Shown in pieces: positions 1 through 7,095 of a DNA stretch of 9,996 bases (positions are counted from its first letter, which is position 1; each line of letters starts with the position of its first letter). This DNA comes from an uncultured Lachnospiraceae bacterium (lineage in GTDB: Bacteria > Bacillota > Clostridia > Lachnospirales > Lachnospiraceae). The stretch covers positions 1-9,996 of the forward strand of contig USJG01000084.1 of NCBI GenBank assembly GCA_900554925.1. Direction: 5' to 3'. The position numbers were made by a program, and so were the translations under genes. The notes below the pieces were generated by a model. The model saw only the letters and a list, made by a program, of their open reading frames with translations, ran no database searches and was not told the DNA's origin.

Positions 1-52
1 GATTTTGAGAGTGTATGAAGCTCTGGAAAATCATAAAAAATTACAAATTTAA
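1..52 (+). CDS. Possible 3' end of an upstream gene (partial)
   Basis: From base 2 one frame stays open for 16 codons and ends in TAA at 50-52, reading ILRVYEALENHKKLQI. The other two plus-strand frames hit stops within the first 20 bases. The short peptide looks like an ordinary amphipathic, charged C-terminal helix, which is why a truncated gene is suspected. It is too short to identify and could be chance. About 90 bases of non-coding, AT-rich sequence then lead to the next gene. Confidence 0.3.
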   Translation, partial: ILRVYEALENHKKLQI

Positions 53-73
53 TATAGAAATTCCGCCTGAATA

Positions 74-102
74 TTGTGTAGAATGAATAAATGGTGTAAA
101 CT
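74..102 (+). promoter_or_regulatory. Candidate sigma-A promoter for the EAL/HDOD gene
   Basis: TTGTGT (74-79) and TAAACT (97-102) are separated by 17 bases, and a TG lies just before the -10 element. Each hexamer matches the consensus at about four positions, so this is a weak to moderate candidate. It lies about 40 bases upstream of the start codon at 141. An alternative -10, TACTAT at 105-110, lacks a well-spaced -35. Confidence 0.35.
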
Positions 103-140
103 GTTACTATCAAATCAACTTAAACATAAAGGAGAAAAAT

Positions 141-1364
141 ATGCTTGTAACATTGATACCTCTGTTTGATGAAGAAATGAGCGTGCGGGCGTATTCATTA
201 TTTACACAGAAAAATAATTATCTGTTAAATCCAAGTCTTCTTGGAACCAGACAATATGATTATGCGGCCTATATTCCCGGTCTTGAAATCATTCAGAGCA
301 TGGGACTGGAAACTCTTTCCGCGGACAAAGAAGTTTTTGTAGCGCTGAATAATATTAATATGTTTTCGGATATCGAAGTTTCAGAGCAGACACCTCATGA
401 ACGTATCGTACTGCTTCTGGATAATTCCATATTGCCGGAAGAAATTTATATCAACAGACTGCGGGAACTGAAAAAGATGGGATTTAAGCTGGCGATCCGC
501 AAGCTGCCTGTATCAAGCTTTGAGCCATATCGGGAAGTGCTTCTTTTGATGGACTATGTATTATTAGATCATAAGAAAATAGATATTTCCAAAGCCAAAA
601 TTTATTTTAGCAGGATATATCCGAATATTAAGCTTTGCGCAGGCAATATCAGGACGCAGGAAATATTTGAGGAACTTAAGAAGGAGGGCGGTTACGAGCT
701 TTATGAAGGTGAGTTTTACCGTGTGCCTGTGCCTAAGGGAGAAACAGAGGTAACTCCCTTAAAGGTAAATTATATAGAACTGCTGAATATGGTAAATTCC
801 AGCGACTTTGAACTGACCCAGGCGGCTGATATTATAGGACGCGACACGGCGCTTGTAATTTCCCTGCTTAAGATGGTAAACAGAATGTCAGTAAATTCGG
901 AAATTACCTCTATCAGGCATGCAGCAGCCATGTTAGGACAGCGTGAACTTAAAAAATGGATCAATACAGCGGTTGCCAATAAGCTGTATGCAGATAAGCC
1001 CAACGAAATTACAAGATTGTCTCTGCTTCGCGCTAAATTTGCTGAGAATCTGGCACCTGCCTTTGAGCTTGGCATACATACCTCAGAGCTTTTCCTTATG
1101 GGACTGTTTTCCGTGCTGGATTTGATACTGAATCAGCCAATGGAAGAAGCACTTAAGATGGTAAAGGTATCCAAAGAAATCAGCGATGCCCTTATTGAGG
1201 ATAAAGGAATATTTGCACCGATTCTGGAATTTGTTACCCAATATGAAAGAGCGAACTGGCAGGAGATCTCCCGTTTGATGATTCTTAAAAACATTGATAT
1301 GGATCAGGTTTATGATGCATATATACAGTCGTTACAGTGGTACAGGGATCTTTTTGCCGAATAG
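141..1364 (+). CDS. EAL/HDOD domain protein, YuxH-like, EAL catalytically degenerate
   Basis: A 407-residue cytoplasmic protein with the layout and length of the YuxH-type EAL-HDOD family (COG3434). Residues about 1-200 are an EAL-like domain and about 205-395 an HDOD domain. The EAL signature is gone: RAYSLF (16-21) stands where E-A/V-L would be, and GFKLAIRKL (114-122) replaces the usual GFxIALDDFG, so the metal-binding aspartates are lost. Cyclic-di-GMP hydrolysis is therefore unlikely. The HDOD part shows the usual pattern around D235, the LLKMVNRMS helix (242-250) and SIRHAAAMLGQRELKKWI (257-274); it lacks HD hydrolase residues, as HDOD domains do. The role is probably regulatory, as a protein-protein or ligand-sensing module (inference). 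The start is supported by AAAGGAG at 128-134, six bases from the ATG. It appears monocistronic, with a strong terminator downstream. The family call is firm; the target is unknown. Confidence 0.85.
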   Translation: MLVTLIPLFDEEMSVRAYSLFTQKNNYLLNPSLLGTRQYDYAAYIPGLEIIQSMGLETLSADKEVFVALNNINMFSDIEVSEQTPHERIVLLLDNSILPEEIYINRLRELKKMGFKLAIRKLPVSSFEPYREVLLLMDYVLLDHKKIDISKAKIYFSRIYPNIKLCAGNIRTQEIFEELKKEGGYELYEGEFYRVPVPKGETEVTPLKVNYIELLNMVNSSDFELTQAADIIGRDTALVISLLKMVNRMSVNSEITSIRHAAAMLGQRELKKWINTAVANKLYADKPNEITRLSLLRAKFAENLAPAFELGIHTSELFLMGLFSVLDLILNQPMEEALKMVKVSKEISDALIEDKGIFAPILEFVTQYERANWQEISRLMILKNIDMDQVYDAYIQSLQWYRDLFAE

Positions 1365-1390
1365 AAATAAAGCAGGAAGCACGCCTTATA

Positions 1391-1427
1391 AAAGCCGCAG
1401 TATCTTTAAGGTACTGCGGCTTATTTG
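1391..1427. terminator. Bidirectional rho-independent terminator between convergent genes
   Basis: AAGCCGCAGTATC (1392-1404) pairs with GGTACTGCGGCTT (1410-1422) to give a 13-bp stem (one T-G wobble) with a TTTAA loop. On the plus strand the stem is followed by ATTTG, a short U-tract. On the minus strand it is followed by TTTATAA, a better tract. It therefore serves both the EAL/HDOD gene and the DUF4317 operon. The DUF4317 stop codon (1421-1423) lies inside the stem foot. Confidence 0.85.
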
Positions 1428-2548
1428 TCCGTTCGGACAGTAATTCCGTTTACTTCCACATGATCATTAATTTCGATGACCAGACAGCGTTTTCCATCAA
1501 TCAACACAGTGTTGACCAGATCGGCACGGTCGGGATTTACCTTAACGATCACATCCGGGGTTTTCACTTCAAAGGTTCGTGTGTTTGCCACATTATTCAC
1601 TAAAAGAGAAGTTTTTTCGCCGGCAGCGGCGTCATAAAGCTTTTCGAAATCAGCCAGTTTTTCTTCCTCCACGCCGCTTTTTTCAAAAAGGTTCTTTACC
1701 TGATGTTTATCAAGCATAAGGGGTTCGGGAATTTCCTTATGCTCTTCAATCATTTCCGTAAGGTTTTCGTGGATATTTTTTACTACTTCATATTCCGCTT
1801 CTTCGCCCAGAGTTTCTTCTATCAGCGCCTGAAAGGTTTCCTTCTGGCTGCCGGCAGTAAGGGGAAGGACAGCACCTAAAATGCCATCTACAAATTCTGA
1901 ATGAGGTTCTTCAGGATTTTTGGAATAGTAGAGGGTGCTGTGAATGTCGGCGCACCTGTCGTTAAAGCTGGGAAAAAGGAATCCTGTTTCCGGCATTTCC
2001 ACGATCCAGTCACGAACTCTGTTGTGGAATTCATTTGCCTGCGCATCATAGCTTAAGCCCGGTTTTGACAGGTTTACAGGGCAGATACAGCACAAAATGT
2101 ATTCAAATACAGAATCGGAGGCATCCTCCATGGTAAGGCCGTCGGTTGTTTTGCCCGGAACATCATAAGCATCATGGATCACAAGGATCAGATAATTGCC
2201 TACATATTCATAGGAAGCTATTATTTTGTCGTAGAAGGCCTCAAGAAGTTCCTCCTCCTTTAATTTGCTGTCCCGAAGGCGCAGAAGAAATTCCTGGGTG
2301 CCGCCTTCTTCTTCACTGGAAAGAGGAAATTCCAGATTCAGCATATTTTTGCCTACCGTTCCTGAAAGGGTTTTTCTAAGAAGCTCGAAATACTTAAAGA
2401 TTTCTTCTTCGGGAAGAGAGAGAAAAGCTTCTTTAAATTCTGTTTTTTTGTTTTTTTCACCGTCCACATAGCATCCGCAGATACGGGTAATGGAGCAGTT
2501 TTTCGGGGTATAGAGCCTTTTGATTTCGTTGATTTCCTGTTTGATCAT
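1421..2548 (-). CDS. DUF4317 domain-containing protein
   Basis: A 375-residue soluble acidic protein that I recognise as a full-length DUF4317 member, a family common in Lachnospiraceae and related gut clostridia and without a known function. Family-typical stretches are the N-terminal TRICGCYVDGEKNKKTEF (21-38), GTQEFLLRLRDSKLK (83-97), YVGNYLILVIHDAYDVPGK (115-133), ILCCICPVNLSKPGLSY (151-167), GFLFPSFNDR (189-198), LPLTAGSQKETFQALIEETLG (228-248) and the C-terminal KTPDVIVKVNPDRADLV (329-345). Cysteines cluster at C18/C24/C26 and C153/C154/C156, but I cannot say whether they bind metal. There are no membrane segments or signal peptide. Its ATG follows the stop of the 1418-residue upstream gene after one base, with AGGAAA inside the upstream 3' end as ribosome site, so translation is probably coupled. 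Co-transcription suggests a functional tie to the activase-like protein (inference). No enzyme activity can be assigned. Confidence 0.85.
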   Translation of the reverse strand: MIKQEINEIKRLYTPKNCSITRICGCYVDGEKNKKTEFKEAFLSLPEEEIFKYFELLRKTLSGTVGKNMLNLEFPLSSEEEGGTQEFLLRLRDSKLKEEELLEAFYDKIIASYEYVGNYLILVIHDAYDVPGKTTDGLTMEDASDSVFEYILCCICPVNLSKPGLSYDAQANEFHNRVRDWIVEMPETGFLFPSFNDRCADIHSTLYYSKNPEEPHSEFVDGILGAVLPLTAGSQKETFQALIEETLGEEAEYEVVKNIHENLTEMIEEHKEIPEPLMLDKHQVKNLFEKSGVEEEKLADFEKLYDAAAGEKTSLLVNNVANTRTFEVKTPDVIVKVNPDRADLVNTVLIDGKRCLVIEINDHVEVNGITVRTDK

Positions 2549-2549
2549 A

Positions 2550-5500
2550 TTAAGCGGTTTCCTGTTCTTTTTTTACCTGTTTTTTTAAGTTTTTCTGAGC
2601 GGTAGAGAGCATCAGCTTGATCCGGTTAAGCTGATTTACCTCGCTGGCGCCGGGGTCGTAGTCTATGGCAACAATGTTGCTGAGAGGATATTGTCTGCGC
2701 AGCTCTTTGATAACACCTTTTCCAACCACATGGTTAGGAAGGCAGGCAAAAGGCTGGGTACACACGATATTGTTGACTCCGCTGTGAATTAATTCCACCA
2801 TTTCACCTGTAAGGAACCAGCCCTCGCCGGTCTGGTTGCCGATGGAAACAATAGGCTTTGCATATTCTACCGTCTGATAGATACTGATGGGAGGCGTAAA
2901 GTTTTTGCTCTTAATAAATGCTTTCACTGCACTGCCCCGTAAAAATTCCAGGGCATTGATGCCGAGCCTTGAAATCAATGCTGTCTTTTTGCTCATGCCC
3001 AATTCCTCTGCCTTGTAAATCTGATTGTAGAAGCAGTAGAGCATAAAATCTAAAAGGTCAGGTACCACAGCCTCCGCGCCCTCTGCTTCCAGCAGTTCTA
3101 CCAGATGATTGTTGGCGGCAGGGGCATATTTTACCAGAATCTCTCCTACCACCCCGACCCTGGGCTTTGCTTCACCAGTCACAGGGATGGCGTCAAATTC
3201 TTCAATCATCTGGCGGCACATTTTCCGGAAAGTAAAGAAGTTCATATGCTTTGCTGATACAAATTCTCGGCATTTTTTCAGCCATTTCTGATGAACTGCC
3301 TCCACGCTTCCTTTTTCCTTTTCATAAGGACGCATACGGTAAATGCAGCGCATGAAAATATCTCCGAAGACAGCGCCGTATGCGGCGCGCATCAGCATTT
3401 CCAAATTCAGATGAAAACCGGGATTGGTTTCAATTCCTGCCATGTTCAGTGAAATAACGGGAACCTGGGGCATACCTGCCTTTTCAAGTGCCCTGCGGAT
3501 AAAACCAACATAATTGGTGGCCCGGCATCCGCCACCGGTCTGGGTCATAATGACAGCAACCTTATTGACATCATATTTTCCGGACAGCAAAGCGTCCATA
3601 ATCTGTCCGACCACCATAAGAGAAGGATAGCAGGCATCATTATTTACATATTTAAGTCCTACATCAACTGCGCGTCTGTTGTCGTTTTCAAGTACTTCAA
3701 AATTATAACCGCAGGCATTAAAAGCCGCCTCCAATACATCAAAGTGAATGGGAGACATCTGAGGACACAAAATAGTGTAATTCTTACGCATTTCCTCTGT
3801 AAACTGCACTTTGGTGATGGCGGAGGAACGGATGGTACGTTCTTTATTCTGCTTTTCCCTTACACGGATTGCGGAAAGCAGAGAACGAATCCTGATCCTT
3901 GCAGCGCCAAGGTTATTTACTTCGTCAATTTTAAGACAGGTATAAATTTTATCGGAGCCTGTCAGAATATCGTTTACCTGATCAGTGGTAACAGCATCCA
4001 GGCCGCAGCCAAAGGAATTTAGCTGGATCAGATCCAGATTATCCACTGTTTTTACATAGCTTGCGGCTGCATAAAGCCTGGAGTGATACATCCACTGATC
4101 GGATACGATAAGGGGACGTTCCGGTGCCGCAAGGTGGGAAATGGAATCTTCGGTCAGTACTGCAATATCATAGGAGGTGATCAGTTCAGGAATCCCATGA
4201 TTGATCTCAGGGTCTATATGATAAGGGCGACCCGCCAGCACGATACCCCGCTTGCCGGTTTCCTTAAGATAAGCAAGTACTTCTTCTCCCTTATCCTGCA
4301 TATCCTTTCGGGCCCGGGCAAGCTCCTCCCAGCCCAGACTGGCTGCTTCCATAACTTCTGCTGCGGGCAGTTCTTTAAACTCCTTAGCAAGGGCCTCGGA
4401 AACGGTTTTAAGGTCTCTGAAGGACATAAAAGGATTGCGCAGCACAGCCTCGCCACGGCCGATTTCTTCCACGTTATTTTTAATGTTCTCCGAGTAGGAG
4501 GTGACGATTGGACAGTTATAATGATTGTTGGCTTCGTCAAATTCATTTCTCTCATAAAAGAGGGCGGGATAAAAGATAAAGTCTACTTTCTGGTTGATCA
4601 GCCAGCTTACATGTCCATGGGCCAGCTTGGCAGGATAACACTCTGATTCGCTGGGGATGGATTCGATTCCAAGCTCGTAAATTTTACGGTTGGAAACAGG
4701 TGATAATACTACCCGATAACCCAGCTTCGTAAAGAAAGTGAACCAGAAAGGATAGTTTTCATACATATTAAGCACACGGGGGATTCCCACAGTGCCTCGT
4801 TTTGCCTCATCAGCAGCAAGGGGCTCATAGTCAAAAATTCTTTTCAGCTTATAATCAAACAGATTGGGAACACCGTTTTCGTATTTCTGCTTGCCCAGTC
4901 CCCGTTCACAGCGATTGCCGGAGATATATTGTCGTCCGCCTGTAAACTTATTGATGGTTAGACGACAATTGTTGGTACAGCCCTTACATTTGGCCATGCT
5001 GGTCTCAAACTGCAAGGTATTTATTTTGTCAAAAGAAAGCATGGAGGTTTCATAACCTTCTGTGAAACGTTCCCTGGCGATCAGGGCAGCGCCGAAAGCG
5101 CCCATAATACCTGCAATATCAGGACGAATGGCCTCACAGCCTGCAATCTTTTCAAAGCTTCTGAGAACTGCGTCATTGTAGAAGGTACCGCCCTGAACTA
5201 CAATGTTTTTACCCAGGGCGGAAGCATCGGATACCTTGATAACCTTAAACAGAGCATTTTTGATGACGGAATAGGCAAGACCGGCGGAAATATCAGGGAC
5301 AGAAGCTCCTTCCTTCTGGGCCTGCTTTACCTTGGAATTCATAAATACGGTGCATCTGGTGCCAAGGTCAATGGGATGCTCTGCGAAAAGAGCAGCATGA
5401 GCAAAATCCTCTACGGTATAATTAAGAGACTTGGCAAAGGTTTCTATAAAGGAGCCGCAGCCGGAGGAGCAGGCTTCGTTAAGCTGCACGCTGTCTACGG

Positions 5501-6806
5501 TCTGATTTTTGATCTTGATGCATTTCATATCCTGGCCGCCGATGTCAAGGATACAGTCTACCTGGGGATTAAAGAAGGCGGCGGCATAGTAGTGGGCAAC
5601 TGTCTCCACCTCGCCGTCATCCAGAAGGAAAGCGGCCTTCATAAGTGCCTCTCCATAGCCTGTGGAACAGGAGCGCACGATTTCCACATCCTCAGGAAGC
5701 AGCGAATAAATTTCCCTGATAGAACGGATGGCTGTCTTTAGAGGACTTCCGTCATTACTGCTGTAGAAAGAGTAAAGAAGAGAACCGTCCTCGCCCACAA
5801 GCGCCACTTTGGTAGTAGTGCTTCCGGCGTCAATGCCCAGAAAGCAGTTGCCATGATAGGAAGCAAGATCACTGGTTTGAACATGATGCTTTGCATGACG
5901 GGTTTTAAAGCTTTCGTACTCTTCTGTAGTAGCAAACAAAGGCTCCATACGTTCTACTTCAAATTCCATTTTAATATTGGAGGACAGCTTGCCAACCATC
6001 TCCTCCATGGTATAAGAAACATCTTCTTTGGCATTCATGGCGGAACCAATTGCTGCAAAAAGATGAGAATGTTCTGTTTCAATGATATGTTCCTCATCCA
6101 GCTTTAGGGTACGGATAAAAGCAGTCTTTAATTCGGAAAGGAAATGGAGCGGACCGCCCAGGAAGGCAACATGTCCCCGGATAGGCTTTCCGCAGGCAAG
6201 ACCGCTGATGGTCTGATTGACCACAGCCTGAAAAATGGAGGCGGATAAATCCTCCTTGGTAGCGCCGTCATTGATAAGAGGCTGGATGTCAGATTTGGCA
6301 AATACACCGCATCTGGCGGCAATGGTATAAAGAGAATGATAATTTTTAGCATACTCGTTTAAGCCCGAAGCGTCTGTCTGCAAAAGGGAAGCCATCTGAT
6401 CAATAAAGGAACCGGTACCGCCGGCACAGATGCCGTTCATGCGCTGTTCTACATTTCCGCCTTCAAAGTAGATGATCTTGGCGTCCTCGCCGCCCAGCTC
6501 AATGGCAACGTCTGTTTTGGGAGCCAGCTCCTTTAAGGCTGTGGCTACAGAAATTACCTCCTGTACAAAGGGAACCTGCAGGTGATTAGCCAGGGTAAGT
6601 CCGCCGGAACCGGTGATCATAGGGTGAAGGTGGATATTTCCCAGCATGGAATAGGCTTCCTGCAAAAGATCGGATAAGGTTTCCCTGATATTTGCAAAAT
6701 GTCTTTTATAATCTGAAAATAAGATATTATGAGCATCATCCAAAATGGCAATTTTAACAGTGGTAGAACCAATGTCTATGCCAAGAGTATAATGTTGATT
6801 ATTCAT
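2550..6806 (-). CDS. Giant 2-hydroxyacyl-CoA dehydratase activase-related fusion protein (BcrAD/BadFG x2, DUF2229, dehydratase-like)
   Basis: A 1418-residue cytoplasmic protein of the acyl-CoA dehydratase activase family. Residues about 6-260 are a first ASKHA ATPase domain: DIGSTT at 11-16, LGGEDAK at 104-110, and the [4Fe-4S] bridging cysteines C127 (in CAGGTGSF) and C166 (in CGVFAKSD). Residues about 322-580 are a second: DAGSTTTK at 326-333, DIGGQDMK at 421-428, C446/C450 in CSSGCGSF, and C485. A linker with C607, C610, C614 and C633 probably binds another Fe-S cluster. A DUF2229-type region follows (about 672-895, C723, C765), with C934 just after it. The C-terminal part (about 1009-1395) resembles dehydratase/COG3581 proteins, with C1014, C1059, C1094, C1349 and C1355. 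In the family, ATP hydrolysis drives low-potential electron transfer to a partner Fe-S protein; the substrate here is unknown. AAAGGCGG lies six bases before the ATG. The gene heads an operon with DUF4317. Architecture is sure, reaction is not. Confidence 0.88.
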   Translation of the reverse strand: MNNQHYTLGIDIGSTTVKIAILDDAHNILFSDYKRHFANIRETLSDLLQEAYSMLGNIHLHPMITGSGGLTLANHLQVPFVQEVISVATALKELAPKTDVAIELGGEDAKIIYFEGGNVEQRMNGICAGGTGSFIDQMASLLQTDASGLNEYAKNYHSLYTIAARCGVFAKSDIQPLINDGATKEDLSASIFQAVVNQTISGLACGKPIRGHVAFLGGPLHFLSELKTAFIRTLKLDEEHIIETEHSHLFAAIGSAMNAKEDVSYTMEEMVGKLSSNIKMEFEVERMEPLFATTEEYESFKTRHAKHHVQTSDLASYHGNCFLGIDAGSTTTKVALVGEDGSLLYSFYSSNDGSPLKTAIRSIREIYSLLPEDVEIVRSCSTGYGEALMKAAFLLDDGEVETVAHYYAAAFFNPQVDCILDIGGQDMKCIKIKNQTVDSVQLNEACSSGCGSFIETFAKSLNYTVEDFAHAALFAEHPIDLGTRCTVFMNSKVKQAQKEGASVPDISAGLAYSVIKNALFKVIKVSDASALGKNIVVQGGTFYNDAVLRSFEKIAGCEAIRPDIAGIMGAFGAALIARERFTEGYETSMLSFDKINTLQFETSMAKCKGCTNNCRLTINKFTGGRQYISGNRCERGLGKQKYENGVPNLFDYKLKRIFDYEPLAADEAKRGTVGIPRVLNMYENYPFWFTFFTKLGYRVVLSPVSNRKIYELGIESIPSESECYPAKLAHGHVSWLINQKVDFIFYPALFYERNEFDEANNHYNCPIVTSYSENIKNNVEEIGRGEAVLRNPFMSFRDLKTVSEALAKEFKELPAAEVMEAASLGWEELARARKDMQDKGEEVLAYLKETGKRGIVLAGRPYHIDPEINHGIPELITSYDIAVLTEDSISHLAAPERPLIVSDQWMYHSRLYAAASYVKTVDNLDLIQLNSFGCGLDAVTTDQVNDILTGSDKIYTCLKIDEVNNLGAARIRIRSLLSAIRVREKQNKERTIRSSAITKVQFTEEMRKNYTILCPQMSPIHFDVLEAAFNACGYNFEVLENDNRRAVDVGLKYVNNDACYPSLMVVGQIMDALLSGKYDVNKVAVIMTQTGGGCRATNYVGFIRRALEKAGMPQVPVISLNMAGIETNPGFHLNLEMLMRAAYGAVFGDIFMRCIYRMRPYEKEKGSVEAVHQKWLKKCREFVSAKHMNFFTFRKMCRQMIEEFDAIPVTGEAKPRVGVVGEILVKYAPAANNHLVELLEAEGAEAVVPDLLDFMLYCFYNQIYKAEELGMSKKTALISRLGINALEFLRGSAVKAFIKSKNFTPPISIYQTVEYAKPIVSIGNQTGEGWFLTGEMVELIHSGVNNIVCTQPFACLPNHVVGKGVIKELRRQYPLSNIVAIDYDPGASEVNQLNRIKLMLSTAQKNLKKQVKKEQETA

Positions 6807-6847
6807 AAATTACCGCCTTTCTATTATCAAAAAGAGCCAGATACTGC

Positions 6848-6872
6848 TGCCATATGGCAATCCGTCGGCAAT
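6848..6872 (-). promoter_or_regulatory. Palindrome and direct repeat in the leader, candidate operator
   Basis: A perfect 12-base palindrome TGCCATATGGCA (6848-6859) overlaps a direct repeat of GGCAAT (6856-6861 and 6867-6872, 11 bases apart, one helical turn). It lies about 24-35 bases downstream of the predicted transcription start of the 1418-residue gene and about 40 bases before its start codon. The position and spacing fit a repressor site or an RNA leader element. No known regulator site is recognised. Confidence 0.35.
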
Positions 6873-6889
6873 ATTTGACATACCAAGAT

Positions 6890-6918
6890 ATTATACGACA
6901 CCGATTTTTAAATTGCAA
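6890..6918 (-). promoter_or_regulatory. Sigma-A promoter of the activase-DUF4317 operon
   Basis: On the minus strand, TTGCAA (6913-6918) and a perfect TATAAT (6890-6895) are separated by exactly 17 bases. Transcription would start near 6883, giving a leader of roughly 75 bases before the ATG at 6806. This is the best promoter in the window. Confidence 0.8.
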
Positions 6919-6950
6919 CGCGAACCCATAAACATTTTGTAAAGAAAAAA

Positions 6951-6978
6951 TTGCCAAAGTCTAAAAAAATATTATAAA
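6951..6978 (+). promoter_or_regulatory. Candidate upstream promoter (P1) of the rhomboid-sigma operon
   Basis: TTGCCA (6951-6956) and TATAAA (6973-6978) are 16 bases apart, each with five of six consensus matches. It lies in very AT-rich DNA about 50 bases upstream of a second, better supported promoter, so chance matches are a real possibility. Confidence 0.45.
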
Positions 6979-7001
6979 CTTAATAAAGAGAAGGTGCTTT
7001 G

Positions 7002-7030
7002 TTTACAATTTGCAATGGGAATGTTAGAAT
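7002..7030 (+). promoter_or_regulatory. Sigma-A promoter (P2) of the rhomboid-sigma operon
   Basis: TTTACA (7002-7007) and TAGAAT (7025-7030) have a 17-base spacer, and TGT directly before the -10 gives an extended -10 (TGnTAGAAT). Transcription would start near 7037, giving a leader of about 60 bases. With the minus-strand promoter at 6890-6918 it makes this a divergent control region. Confidence 0.7.
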
Positions 7031-7095
7031 ATATGAAGTTTGATGCAAGGTAATGATGAAACCTTCATAGAAGAAATGAAAGGCATGGGTGTTTT

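Noticed and set aside
770..1075. A 101-codon minus-strand open frame in the EAL/HDOD gene
   Set aside because: It is a shadow of a well-supported HDOD coding region.
4083..4646. A 187-codon plus-strand open frame inside the activase gene
   Set aside because: It lies wholly antisense to a strongly supported gene, has no ribosome site, and its composition looks like a reverse-frame shadow.
7032..7069. Inverted repeat TATGAAG/CTTCATA in the leader of the rhomboid-like gene, as a riboswitch or attenuator
   Set aside because: The loop is 24 bases, the left arm overlaps the predicted transcription start so it may not be transcribed in full, and no U-tract or known riboswitch core follows.
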